Source: Apium graveolens (Eukaryota; Streptophyta; Magnoliopsida; Apiales; Apiaceae). Taken from it: DNA of 64,000 nt. The first letter of the stretch is position 1; each line of letters starts with the position of its first letter. Both the position numbers and the translations under genes were made by a program. Positions 8,423 through 20,742 of this stretch are shown in pieces. The DNA is taken from contig NW_027420013.1 in assembly GCF_009905375.1 (NCBI RefSeq), positions 93,752 to 157,751 on the forward strand, in the 5' to 3' direction. The notes under the pieces were generated by a model. That model was not told the origin of the DNA. It did no database searches and worked only from the letters and a program-made list of their open reading frames with translations.

Positions 8423-11400
8423 CACTACAAGAGATGAGGTTAAAAATGATGGAAAAAATTCCGTCAAATTTAATATAATCCGTCACATTTAAGAGCAGTT
8501 CCGTTGTATTTATATTAAATTAAACGGAAAGAGAACCGTCACTTTTGTAGGGGTCACTTTTATTATTTCCGTGGAATTTTACACTTTATATTCAACGGAT
8601 TTTCAGTGGTATTTACCAATTATTAAAGTTGACGGATTTTCTGTCATATATAATAAATTTGAAATTCCCGGCTCAATTTATAAATTTGACTGATTTTCTG
8701 TCACATATAAAAAATTTAAAATTTCATCTTTCCCTCTAAAATTTTCATTTTCCCACAAACTTTATAAATTCAACGGAGTGATTCTTAAATATGACCACAT
8801 AAATATGACCGATGTCGTAGTATTTAAACTATTTTTTAATTTTCTAAAAAAGTAAAAATATTTATTTTCTATTTTTCTCCATATATATACATTTCAGATT
8901 CCGTCAAATATAATTGATTATACTAAATATAGCTACTGTGGACATGAATTTTATAAATATTTGTTCAAACAACCTATATGAAACACAGTTTATCAGCATT
9001 TTTAACAAAAATAAATAGCTACAAAATAACATACCTAGCTTGGTAAATAAAATAAACACAAGTTTTTTAGAAAAAAAAAATAAAGTTATAGCAATACATG
9101 AGTATTGTACTTTCTTTGCATTCAACTACATTCACTTTCCTTGCATCTAACTACATTCTATCCTAACTAATTCAACTAAACATTATTCTGATCTACTGCA
9201 AGTACCTGATCCTACACTAAAATGACCTACATCCTACTCCAAGCACCTGATCCTACGCCAAACACCATAATGCATCCTAAAAAAATATCTCATCATGAGA
9301 TATGTCGGGAGTGCCACCATCATGTGAATCCTGCAATATCAATCAAAATTTAAAATATGAGTACTCAAAGTCTCTTTTCAATATTCCAATGTTCTATTAA
9401 TAAAAAATTATTATTATGATTTCTCTTCTAGAAATTTTTACTTAGTTTTATTGCATAGATAACTATTCAAGTTGATCAGTTCTCAAATTTACATGCCATA
9501 ATCAAATCTAACTAAAAGCAACAAACAAGACTAAATTTAATACACTATTTAAAGTATTTTACACTTTTATATTACTGCAGATCATATCTCCACGTCAACA
9601 AAAATATTTAAAAACCTATATAAGGGGTCTTGGGCAGGCCGTAAATTATACTAATGCCTGGAATTATGGCTACCTGAACAATGATCCCATCACAGAACTG
9701 CATTATATGAATCCCGTGTAACTTAAACCAAATAATACCTTCATAATGCGACTAAAACTACAGGACTATACGAGGCAAATCAGGTAGATTTCAATTAGAG
9801 TATAACACATTAATATTTAGATAAATAAATGGATGGATGATTTTTTTAGCTAATGGAGTTGTTTAATTCTAAAATTTAATCAAAATGTACCTCTGTTATA
9901 ACCTTCTTATATTCGGCGAAGATTGTTGCAACCATATTATATGCCACTCGAGTGTACTCAACCCAAAGCATGTAATCATTTTTTATCACTTCTGTTTCTA
10001 ACCGCTGAGTATGCTCTTCTATCTCTTTGCGAGCTACAGAAATATCATCATCATAAGCGTGAACAATTATAGCTGCTGTTCCCATTGCGCATTGTAGAAG
10101 ATCAGGGGATAAGCATACAACATGGTTAGGTGTCAAACATGGGTTCCGCTGAACTAACAATTCTTCACCATTATAAATATCAGACAAGTTCGCTCGAACC
10201 CCCATAAATAGTCTATTTTTTTGTGTGCTTGAGTACCAAACTCTTTCGAGATTGAACATGCCACCTCTGCCTCAGCGCGCATACGTTTGTTGGGTGACAT
10301 ATGAGATAAAGCAGTGGGAGAAGATGTGTTTCCCTCATTGTTTGTGTATTTTCGTGTATACTCATTCCATCCCTTCACCAGTAAAGCCTGCAGTATAATA
10401 CATAAGGATCAATACTATGCAAACTAAAATTATATAAAAACTAAATTAGATAAATTTTTTTATCTCATAATACCTCATTTTAAAAATGACAAATTCCATG
10501 CCTAAATTATGTATATACTATTGATAGAAGAGTTTAACCACAAAATTACCAAGTAATGTACAACATCACATTCAAAAACAACTTATGATATGTAAAACAA
10601 AGTACAAGTTCCTAGCAGATTATATATACTAAATAAAAAAATTGGCCTCAAACAATTTACGCATAATCCATACCCTCATACGATTTGCTGACTCAGGTGT
10701 CCAGAAAGTTCCCTTTTGATTTTTTTTTCTCGTGGGTAGCATCAAAGAACTCAACCAGTGTAAGCATCCGTTTTTCCTTTTCCTCGAGTTCCTACAATAA
10801 GGCATTAAGCGAAATAATATAATGTGATAAATTGAAAATTTTGTTTTTCTTAATGTTTAATGAAAATTTCAAAGACTCCACTTCATGAGTGATATACCTA
10901 AGTTCTTACTGTTTTGCTAACTTATATATAGAGCCTTTTACTTTCCTCACTTATATAATAAGAATGCAACTATAAAATTGAACATACATGAGCAAACATG
11001 AACAAATAAAGCTCTATTAATAGATCACCCAGACTTCTAATTTTTGTGACAGACTATAAGACAACATATAAATCATGCATTTTCAGTTATCCGCTTTACC
11101 CTTCCTCCTAAAGTATTCATAATAATTTTTATATTAAAAGTTGACATGCAAATTATAACCGTTACAAAGAAAAACTTAAAAAGTAAACTTGCCTGGCGAA
11201 AAATGACATAAGGTTTTGCGCCAGTAGTATGCAATAACATCTTGCGCTTTCGATTTTCCTTATTTTTCTTGGACATTCTCTGAAATTTTTCTGAATCCCA
11301 CCAATCACACAATGCTTCCCAAGCATCCAGATTGATGTGTAAAGGTTTGACATCATGTCATCTAGTTCCTAGTGCACTATTTTGAACTCTTTTATTAGCT

Positions 11401-13105
11401 TGTTTCAACTCCCATGAAATCATACTCTTTAAATTAGTCTTTAAATGTGCCTTCACTTTAACACGTGCCACTTCTACAGGAACTCCTTGCTCGAAGTCAT
11501 AGTATTTCTGACATTCAAGAAAAAATTACCGAAATATAAGGGTTGTCCAAATATATCTACCAAATTTAAAAGTAATCTAAAAAAAACCCGTAGTAAACAT
11601 ACTAGATATATAGCTATGAAATCCATTTATATATGTGTGTGTACTTAGTACCTCAAACTCATCAAGTACATTCCTGTAGTATCCGTCATCGAAGAATTGT
11701 GTACGAGGTTTACCAACGCTATCCACAGCTCCTTTAGGCCAAAAACTCTTGATATTGCCTTCAAAGTCTTCTTTTGTATATTTTCTTTAATACTGCAACA
11801 TACATTATTCATCACTAATAAAACATCTCATATAATATAAATTAAAAATAAAATGTTTAAAAGAAGATATGACAAAATTGTAATTAATAAAAAACAATAG
11901 TGAAATTTACTTACTACTTGCCGCTAAACGAAACAATTCCTTTTTTTGGTTCACCCTCTAATGGGACGTTGGGGTGATGACCTGTTGAGACTGATCTATC
12001 AGCCCTCTCAAAGTATGGACTCAACGGGATGTTCCTCTCATTCTCATTGCTGCTACTATTACCCCTTCCACCTTCAGCATAATTTCCCCTTCCACCTCCA
12101 TTTCCCCTTCCTCCCCTGCTAGCCCTGTTTCTGCGGCCAGCCCCACGCCTCATCACAGTTACCACCATTAAAGATAGTAGGGAAAACAAGGAAAGCATAA
12201 ACATCAACCAAAACTGCAAAAACGAGGGGAATACATAATCTACTAAATGGTGAATGATATATATAAAATATGTAACTGATATATCTAAGTGTTGATACTT
12301 ATAACTAATCAAAAGAGATGAGATTGTCTTAATTTGAATGTGAATTACTGATTTAAAAATACTATTTCAAGAATGTGTTAATCAACTATCTAAAAATACT
12401 ATAATAATTTTTCTCAAATTAGAATGTTTTCTTAAAGTATGACAAATCATTCACTATATGAAGGCAAAAGCCCATCTTCACAATCAATCATCAGCTGCAA
12501 ACATGGTGGAAAATTAAGGCTTCCCACACCAATTTTTAAGCAAAAAACGTGTATACAAATACAATAATCACAAATAATCAAAGTAAAAGCAGAATAATAC
12601 CCAATTGGAGCTTTTAGTTTGAGCTTCCATAAAACCCATATGAGAAACAAACCTTCTATTCGCCTTCCCAACCCAAAAGACCTTCCGTTTGCCATTCTAA
12701 AATATACAAATAGATATTCCCAAGTAGAAGAAAGAGAGAATATTAGACTTAGCAGAAAAAAGAGAGGGAAAATTGTTGTAAATGAGGGAGGGAGGATGCG
12801 AGATTACGGTAATAGAAGTGGATTAGTGGATGAACAAAGTAACCGCATAGATAGCTATCAGATATCCTAATTTGTAGAAGCTGTTAATATTTACTAACAA
12901 ACATAATCGTTTGGTTTTCCTATTATTAAAGCTTAAATTTATACCATTTTTTATTTCTAAGCTAATTTTATAATAATTTTTTATAATAAATCATCAAAGT
13001 TATATATTTAATTTATAAGGTATGAAAAAAATTATATCTGGTTTTTAACCTAATAATTTTATAGCATATATAAGATTAATTGTAATCGGTGTTCTAAAAA
13101 TTAAT
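8423..13105 (-). mobile_element. CACTA (En/Spm) transposon, right end not found, unit 1
   Basis: It starts with the diagnostic terminus CACTACAAGAGATG, preceded by TTA as a possible 3-bp target duplication. The first 0.5 kb holds subterminal repeats: several tccgtca words and two versions of gattttctgtca at about 8635 and 8690. The body carries a minus-strand gene of the Transposase_24 type. The catalytic TNPD-type (Transposase_21) gene of autonomous CACTA elements is absent, so this is a non-autonomous or deleted element. I looked for the complementary end (CTTGTAGTG) up to 13930 and did not find it; the right limit is set at the LINE-like insertion and is arbitrary. Bases 12154-13105 hold no supported exon. 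Confidence 0.72.
9277..12153 (-). pseudogene. CACTA-encoded Transposase_24 (Ptta/En/Spm) family protein, decayed, unit 1
   Basis: Inferred exons, minus strand: 12153-11918 (start MRRGAGRRNRASRGGRG, a Gly/Arg-rich N-terminus); about 11792-11652 (includes FFDDGYYRNVLDEFE); 11507-11193; 10791-10674 (LTLVEFFDATHEKK); 10387-9891; and 9330-9277, which ends in the acidic tail SHDEIFF. Exon 3 carries the family hallmark DAWEALCDWWDSEKF followed by KKNKENRKRKMLLHTTGAKP. The protein is thought to bind transposon ends rather than cut DNA. Damage: a TGA in exon 3 just before HDVKP, nine A residues in exon 4 where eight would keep the frame, and seven A residues in exon 5 where eight would keep it. Exon 3 seems to use a GC donor (CAG/GCAAGT). 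Exon limits rest on AG and GT contexts and frame continuity, not on transcripts. Confidence 0.78.
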
Positions 13106-13119
13106 AACTCCGCTCAATA
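13106..13119. repeat. Target-site duplication, left (aactccgctcaata)
   Basis: The 14-bp word recurs at 13801-13814 immediately after the poly(A) of the LINE-like insertion. This marks target-primed insertion. Confidence 0.88.
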
Positions 13120-13800
13120 TTAATTTCCTTTCAATAAAACCCATTTTTTTGGGTGTTTGTGTGTCTCTCTTCTTGGAGTGTGTATTTTGTTTCTCCTTTT
13201 GGAGTGTTTGTTATGTTTTTGTTTAATCATGCTTGGGTTTATCTGGTGTTGGATCTGTTGAGGACGAATTTATTGATATTTTTCTGATCTGCAAAGCCTA
13301 CATCGAATCTGGGACGGTGGTGATTATTGCAAAAGCTCACCTTTCACAACCAAAGATTGTTCATCTTTCATGAATTTACACTTTCGGCATGTCTATAGCT
13401 GGTATCCGGTATGTAGATAGGTGGGGTGCCTTTGGCATGTCTATAGCTGGTGTCCAGCATGTAAATAGTTATGGTGCAGCTTCTCAAATCTCATTTTATG
13501 CGATTGGTGTTTCTGAATATTGGGCTAACCATAGTTTTTATGTGATATGGTCAATTGCGATGTTGCTATTTTCAGAGATGTTTGCGGAATTTGGATCGCT
13601 TGGGATGTCTTTGATTTCATCTTTAGCTTCAAGAATTTTGAAACTCTATGTGCTAAACGATCAGGAAACTATTCATCTAATAACATAATTGTTTTTAGTA
13701 TGTTATTTGTTTTACCACCTCGTTGTATCGACAGTTGAGGGTTTGTCCCGACTGTACTATATTCAATTTAATGAAAACTTTCTAAATTTGTCAAAAAAAA
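13120..13800 (+). mobile_element. 5'-truncated LINE-like retrotransposon insertion, unit 1
   Basis: A 681-bp segment ends in a poly(A) run and is bounded by perfect 14-bp direct repeats, the signature of non-LTR retrotransposition. The last 90 bp (gttgtatcgac ... cccgactgtactatattc) resemble the 3' end of plant L1-type LINEs. No reverse transcriptase or RNase H motif is visible, as expected for a severe 5' truncation. An internal near-tandem duplication of about 50 bp (words around ggcatgtctatagctggt) lies at about 13385-13470. The 99-codon plus frame at 13389-13688 spans this duplication and is not a recognised protein. Confidence 0.75.
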
Positions 13801-13814
13801 AACTCCGCTCAATA

Positions 13815-13932
13815 GGCCGAATACTCATTTTTTGTAAAAATACGTTCACATTTTAAGAGTGCGATTCTTCCTCTCAGCCATACCATTTTAATGAGGGGAG
13901 TATGGTGTAGTGACCTCATGGATTATACCATG
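13815..13932. other. Short spacer between LINE-like insertion and Copia-2
   Basis: About 118 bp with no gene. It continues the pre-insertion host sequence after the target duplication. It contains atgagg ... cctcat as a small inverted pair and meets Copia-2 at ttgtgaacag. Confidence 0.6.
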
Positions 13933-15943
13933 TTGTGAACAGAATTACCAAATGGGTTCAACATATTCACCTCCATGATCACTTTGTATTATTTTGATTT
14001 TCTCAGATTGTTGTGTCTCATCTTCTTCCTTATAAATTTTAAATTTATCTATAGCTTCATCTTTGCTTTTCAGCAAACATACATAGCAGTATTTTGTACA
14101 GTCATCTATAAATGCAATAAAATACCTGTTTCCTTCTGCTTGTTGGAGCTAATTTTAAATCACATATATCGCTATGTATTAGGTCTAGCACTTTGATGTT
14201 TCTTTTCATACATTTAAATGATGATCTCGTTAATTTTACCTCAACATAAGTATGAAACTTATATTTTAAATCAATTGTTAATTTTGGTATGTATTCTTCT
14301 ACACTTAACCTTCGTAAAGTGTCGTAATTAACATTTCCTAACGTAGCATGCCATAAATTAGGAGACTCAAGCAAGTAAGCAGAAGAATTCTTCATTTCAT
14401 TATCGTCCTTAATGGATATAACATTGAGCTTAAAAAGCCCATCGGTTACGTAATCCTTACCTACAAATATACCATTCTTAGACAAAATAACTTTATCTAA
14501 CTCTATTACAATTCGAAAGCCATGCTTATTCAATATAGAACCAGACACCAGGTTCTTGCGAATATCAGGCACAAAAAGTATATTCTTCAAGGTCAGATTC
14601 TTCCCAGAGGTCATCTTCAGAATCACCGTGCCTTCTCCTTCAATTGTAGAAGTTGCAGAGTTCCCCATGTAGAGCTTCTCACCACCATTAGAAACTTTGA
14701 GGCTAGAGAAAATCGCCTTATCCGAGCAAACATGCCTTGTAGCTCCAATATCAATCCACCATTCCCTTGGATTTGAGCTAACGAGGTTAACTTCAGAGAT
14801 TGTAGCACATAGGTCTATATCACCTATCTCCTTGGACATATTATCAATCATGTTTGCTTCCTTCTTCTTGCCGGGTTCTTGCAATCGGCAGACCTATACC
14901 CCATTTTATCACAGTTGAAGCACTTTCCTTGAAACTTCGATGGCTTCGAAATTCCTCCTTTAGGTGCCAGCTTCCCCCTTTCCCAAAATTCTTCTTCTTG
15001 GGCTTGGAGCTCTGGTGCTCCACCACATTTGCCTTTTTAGTGGCAATATTAGTTTTCCTCTCGGATCCTTTGTTTTCTTCTTGGATACGAAGTCTAACGA
15101 TTAGATCCTCCATAGACATCTCCTTACGCTTAAGGCAGTTCTTGAAATCCTTCCAACCTGACAACAACTTTTCAATCACAGCAGCAACTTGGAAGGTCTC
15201 ACTTATGACCATCCCGTTAGCATGTATGTCATGTATGATCACTTGTAGTTCTTGCACCAGACTAACCACAGTCTTAGAATCCGCCATCTTATAATCAAGA
15301 AAGCGACCAACAATCCACTTCTTTGACCCAACGTCCTGGGTTTTAGACTTATGGTCAAGTGATTCCCATTAGACCTTAGCGGTTATTTTTGAGCAGTATA
15401 CGTTATACAATGAATCAGCCAAACATTTTAGCACATAGTTCCGAGAGATATAGTCGGCGTGCTTCCAAGCATCCGCAGCATAAACAGTCTGCATATCACT
15501 CTCAGCAGTGAGTAATGGTACTTCCTCTTTGCAATATCAATCAAGGTTTAGAGTGGTAAGATAAAACAACATCTTTTTCTGCCAGCGCTTGAATTCGATC
15601 CATTGAACTTCTCAGGTTTCTCAGCATGTGCATCAGGCACAACAGGATGAGTAGGCGATACAGGATGCGTATGCACAACAGGTGGGACAGTCATAACAGG
15701 TGTCTGTACACCAGTATTCTGTCCAAGAGGCACCTGGAACTGTTCAACGACAGTATGTCCCCAAGGCATTCTTCCCCAAGGCACATGTCCCGAAGACACA
15801 TGTCCAACCGGCGGCTGACCCCCATCAGGTACCAGTACCTGTGCATTAGGGTTTAGTAGCGGTTGGTGATCCTTATTAGATGTTATAATCTGTGCGTTGG
15901 GATCAACCACTTCGTTACCAGTCATATTGTTCACGTTCTCCAT
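13933..15943 (-). pseudogene. Ty1/Copia gag-pol remnant (gag, protease, part of integrase), copy 2 of unit 1
   Basis: A second member of the same Copia family starts at 15943 (MENVNNMTGNEVVDPN). It has the same order: gag with KPEKFNGSN, a zinc-knuckle segment near 14925, protease with WWIDIGATRH (Ile replaces the usual Thr of the DTG motif, so the active site itself is altered), the pre-integrase region LWHATLGN and the integrase start HSDICD. It is cut at 13933, the same internal point as copy 1. Frameshifts lie at GSN (about 15590) and after the zinc knuckle (about 14880), where about ten bases are missing relative to copy 1. A stop interrupts gag near 15370. It differs from copy 1 at many scattered positions, so it is an older or separate insertion, not part of the block duplication. 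Confidence 0.88.
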
Positions 15944-16015
15944 TAGTCCTTTAAACAAAAATATGCAAAACAAATTTGTCAGTCACAGATTAAACAAAAT
16001 AATAAGCTTTAAGAT

Positions 16016-16631
16016 TGTTGTACAATCCGTGTAGAAACAAACCAATATGTGTATGTGTGAAGAAAATGAACAAATAAAGTAACAGAAAAGGAGAAGAGAA
16101 GGATATAATCCGAGTCCAGTGCAAAACTGTCTCCTTAAAGCTTATTAGCCCTCACCGTCGTGTGTGAGCGAAAAGCCTCCCAGGATAAAATGGATTGCAG
16201 TGATGTAGAATAGCACTCTCGGCGAGCTTGAAACATAGCAAGAAATTATCACCGGAGGAGAGAGAGGTAGGGTTTTGTGTTTAGAGGTGAATGTATTTTT
16301 GGTGTATCTAACCCTAACGCCCTAGAGGTGTTTTTATAGGTATAGATAGACTTGTGCGCTACTCTTTTCCATAATTAAATATCATTAATTATGGAATCGA
16401 TGTAATACTTGCAAGCTACTCTATTCCATAAATAATCTGAAACATAATCAGATTAAATATATCAAGATATACACCATATCAATTAATCTGAAACAAAATC
16501 AAATTAATTTATGCCATAATATTTGAGCCAAATTCTAGTGGAAAATAATAATTTCCATTATTAAGAGAATATCATCATATCTCACACATCTTTTAGTCAT
16601 AATGCTCAAAATATGACTTACCAATATGTGA

Positions 16632-16637
<6 letters not shown>
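16016..16637 (-). repeat. Copia LTR of copy 2, truncated at its outer end
   Basis: It matches the LTR at 3122-3763 from the CAACA end (16016) outward, including a TATA word (CCTATAAAAACACC on the minus strand, about 16330). The homology stops at gacttata where a (TA)n tract begins, so the outer 20-25 bp with the TGTTGG terminus are missing. No polypurine tract or further Copia sequence follows. Confidence 0.8.

Positions 16638-16671
<34 letters not shown>
16634..16671. repeat. (TA)n microsatellite
   Basis: About 19 uninterrupted TA dinucleotides, placed exactly at the broken end of the Copia-2 LTR. Unit 2 has about 18 (45406-45441). Confidence 0.95.
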
Positions 16672-16673
<2 letters not shown>

Positions 16674-17537
16674 AGACCGAAATAAGAGGCGGGTTGAGTG
16701 GATTTTGTGGTTTGGTCGGTTTTTTGTTCACCTCTAACTTAAAGTCCGCAAAGGGAGGGTAAATCTAACTAGATGAGCATGTTTACTTTTCTAATTTCCG
16801 AAATTGAAATATTGACTTTTAGAAAATTACTTATACAGTTTTTTAAAAAATAAAAATCTTGCTTTTTTGTTTTGAAAATGAGATTTGATCTTAATTTTTG
16901 TAAAAAACACCTATATTTTTAAAGATATTTAAACATAACTTTTTTAAATAATAATTAATAATTATTTATTTTAGTGAATGCCAACCATGAATAAGAATAA
17001 AAAATGAACCTTTGAACTAATTAATTATGCTTCTTGTACCACATCGAGCACTCATCAGGTATTTTTTGTGTTTATATTTTGTTACAAATGCTACAAGTAT
17101 AGCTGGGCTCTATAACATGAGTCTGTAACCCAAGTGGGAGCAATAAGATGGTTGGATGTTGGGCATGTCCCTGTACTTGTCTGGGTTTAAACTGGTTGCC
17201 CATCCTATGTAGAGAGGTCTGCCTTGAGCCAGTAATGTGAGGGAAAATAACCATCTTTTTATTAGATTTGATTCTGGAGTTTTTCTTTTGCTATTGTACT
17301 TTAAAAAGATTATATTCTTTATTAAATGATTTATTTTGATTTGTGAAGAATGCAATTTTATTTTGGTTGTGTGAATTTATCCCTGATTGATAAGGTAATG
17401 AGAGGTTGGGTTATTTATATGGAACCATATGCAAGTATATTGTAAAACTACTAAGGCATGTTGTTGTGCACTGTGTTATTGTGAACCTCACATATACGAG
17501 CCACCGTCATGCCATGACTTGGATTGTTATTCCATGT
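16672..17537. other. Unidentified spacer, no supported gene
   Basis: About 0.87 kb of AT-rich DNA with a more balanced segment at 17100-17240. Two overlapping minus-strand frames (17110-17355 and 17072-17254) are short, lack recognisable domains and are kept in unit 2 only because the copies are recent. It could be a piece of a host gene or of an unrecognised element; nothing in the sequence decides this. Confidence 0.55.
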
Positions 17538-18500
17538 ATCGGACAATAAAATTTTGAGTAATGTCAAATGGCCAGGTCCTAATTAAACTCAATGACAAAA
17601 GCTATTCAATACCTATAATCAACTACACTCTAGTGGGACATTTAAGAATGTCACAATTATAGTACATGATATGATCGACACAATTTAAGTATTAGATCAC
17701 GATATATGATATACACAATTTAAGTATTAGATAGGGATGTTAATAAGAGAATTGTGAAATAGATAACTCTTGGCTTTCAATAGTCTATAATTGTACTTTG
17801 AATGAACACGGGAGTGGCGTCCAATGGATAGTTGTAGGAACTGTAATCTACCTTGGTAGAGGATTTTATAAACATAAGAAGAATTATTTTTAGCTAACAA
17901 GGTACACAAATTAGACATTCCTTATAGCCGTTGAAGAATCTCGATTCTTGGATTGTAATTTCTCGCACTTATTATATAGTTTTATTTGTTTATGAGATTG
18001 AACTAGTATATAGTTAAAACATCCATCAAATTCTTTTTGACAATTCTGAACTGTAAGAGATAAAAGACTTGGAAATGGTATTGAGATCAGTCCTTCCCGT
18101 GAAAGAACTTCTAAAAATACACTTCAACAAATACTCTCATATATATATTTGATATTTACATTTTAAACATAGTTTCCAATTTTATTTATTTTAAAGTTGT
18201 AATTTCAATTTAGTTTTAAATGTTCAATCATTAATCTGAATATTGCTTATGTATATATATTGTTAATGCTAATCAAATAATAAAATGTTTAGTTATGTCG
18301 AATAACAGGTCCAATTAACCTCAATGTAAAAATAAAAAAAGGCTATTGTATTTTAAGATTTTGACAAAAATCTTAATCTTCAATACCTATAATTAACTAC
18401 ACTCTAGTGGGAAGACGAACACAATTTAAGAATGCCGACCCACATCGCGGAGTATGTAAATAATACTATCATTTTTAAAAAATTTCAACAAGACATATTT

Positions 18501-18576
18501 GCCGCAGTAGCACTAATTGACAAAAAATCTTGATATGATAAATTGATTTAACCGAGTGCCAGCCCCGGCTGCGGCA
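18501..18576 (+). other. 76-bp tRNA-like segment, A type, mutated T-arm
   Basis: The acceptor-like ends GCCGCAG and CTGCGGC are intact, but the T-arm-like stem has CCGAG against CCCGG. Its length is exactly 76 and it is followed by TTTTT. Confidence 0.5.
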
Positions 18577-19662
18577 TTTTTATTTGTTTTAAAAAAACAA
18601 CTTTCTTATACCCAATATGTTTAAGCACCCTTTTTATTTTTCATCAATGATCTTGGATCCAATATGTTTAATTTTCTTGTATTATGATTTTCTTGTGTTT
18701 GTTAATATGTCATTGAGCGCTTTATATAATTAGAGGACTAGATAACTTCTAATTGAATCTTTAGGAGTTATAAATATTCGGGAGAGGAGTTGTAATTATA
18801 GTACATGATATGATGAACACAATTTAAGTATTATATGAGGAGATGGATATGAGAATTGTGAAATTGGTAACTCTTGGCTTTTAATAGTCTATAACTGTAC
18901 TTTGAATGAACATGGATGTTGCGTTCAATGGATAGTTGTAGTCACTACAAGCTACCTTGGGAGATGATTTTATAAACATAAGGAAAACTAGTTTTAGCTA
19001 ACAAGGTACACAAATTAGACCTTCATTATAGCTGTTGAAGAACCTCGATTTTTGGATTGTTTTTTCTCGCACTTATTAAATAGTTTTATTTGTTTATGAG
19101 ATTAAACTAGTGGATAGTTAAAACATCTATCAAATTTAGTTCTATTTGTTTATGAGATTAAACTAGTAGATAGTTAAAAATTTATCATATTTTTCACACT
19201 CCGAACTGTAATAGATAAAAGACTTAGAAATGGTATTACGATCAGTCCTTCCCCATGAACGAACTTCTAAAAATACACATTAACAAATACTCTTATACAT
19301 ATTTTATATTTGTATTTTCAACCTAGTTTCCAATTTCATTTATTTAAAAGTTGTAATTTCAATCTAGGTTTCAATTTTCAATCATTAATCTGAATATTGC
19401 TTATGTACATACGGTTAATGCTAATCGGATAATAAAATGTTGAGTTATGTCAAATGGCCGAAGAACAGGTCCAATTAACCTCGATGTAAAAATAAAAAAA
19501 GGCTAATTTATTTTAAGATTTTGACAAAAAACTTAATCTTCAATACCTATAATCAACTACACTCTAGTGGGACGACAAACACAATTTAATAATGACGACC
19601 CACATCGTGGAGTATGTAAATAATACTATCATTTTTATAAAATTTCAACAGGACATAGATTT

Positions 19663-19738
19663 GTTGTAGTAGCACTACCCGACAAAAAATCTTGATATGA
19701 TAAATTGATTCAACCGGTTGCCAACCTCAACTGTTGCA
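19663..19738 (+). other. 76-bp tRNA-like segment, B type, decayed
   Basis: The ends GTTGTAG and CTGTTGC pair only with several G-T pairs and one mismatch, and the T-arm-like stem is lost. Several of the changes look like C-to-T at former CG or CHG sites. Length and following T-run are kept. Confidence 0.4.
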
Positions 19739-20666
19739 TTTTTATTTTTTATTTTTGAAAAAAAGAACTTTCATATATTCAATACGTTTAATCTTCTTTT
19801 TTATTTTTCATCAGTGATCTTGCATCCAATATGTTTAATTTTCTTGTATTATTATAGTACATGATATGATAGACACAATTTAAGTATTAGATCAGGAGAT
19901 TGATATGAGAATTGTGAAATTGATAACTCTTGGCTTTTAATAGTCTATAATTTTACTTTGTATGAACATGAAAATGATGTTCAATGGATAGTTGTAGGGA
20001 CAATAATCTACCTTGGGAGAGGATTTTATAAACATAAGAAGAATTTTTTTAGCTAACAAGATACACAATTTGGACATTCATGATAGCCATTGAAAAACCC
20101 CGATTCTTGGTTCATTTTTTCTCGCAGTAATTAAATAGTTTTATTATTTATGAGATTAAACTAGCTCATAGTTAAAACATCTATCAAACTGTTTTTTACA
20201 CTTCTGAACTATAAGAGATAAAAGACTCTGAAATGATATTGAGATCAGTCCTTCCCCGTGACCGAACTTCTAAAAATTCACGTCAACAAATACTCTCATA
20301 CATAATTGATATTTGCAATTTTAACCTAGTTTCAAATTTTATTTATTTTAAAGTTTTAATTGAAACCTATTTTTCAATTTTCAATCATTAATATGAATAT
20401 TGCTTATGTATCTATGGTTAATGCTGATCAGATAATAGAAAGTTGAGTTATGTCGAGTGGCAGAAGAACAAATCCAATTAACCTCAATGTAAAAATGAAG
20501 AAAAGGCTAATTTATTATAAGATTTTGACAAAAAACTTAATATTCAATACCTATAAATCAATCACACTCTAGTGGGAAGACGAACGCAATTTAAGAAAGC
20601 CGAACCACATCGTGGAGTATATAAATATAACTAACATTTTTAAAAATTTCAAAAAGACATATTTTT

Positions 20667-20742
20667 GTCGCAATAGCTCTAACTGACAAAAAATCTTGAT
20701 ATGACAAATTGATTTAACCTGGTGCCAACCTTGGTCGCGACA
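20667..20742 (+). other. 76-bp tRNA-like segment, C type
   Basis: The ends GTCGCAA and TCGCGAC pair at six of seven positions, although four of the seven bases on the 3' side differ from A type, so pairing is partly kept by matching changes. TAGCTC follows at tRNA position 8, as in box A of true tRNA genes. A TTTTT run follows the final A. Confidence 0.45.

Noticed and set aside
12447..12695. First exon of the CACTA gene (MANGRSFGLGRRIEG frame)
   Set aside because: A one-base difference in the ccttcccaaa run changes the frame between units, and no donor/acceptor pair links it convincingly to the Gly/Arg-rich exon. It is more likely leader.
13389..13688. Protein gene of 99 codons inside the LINE-like insert
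   Set aside because: The frame spans an internal sequence duplication, has no LINE domain, and is altered in unit 3 (different frame after about 63600).
17072..17355. Possible gene in the spacer between (TA)n and the satellite
   Set aside because: The two short overlapping minus-strand frames have no recognisable motif, start context or splice structure; they are conserved only in the young duplicate at 45842-46125.
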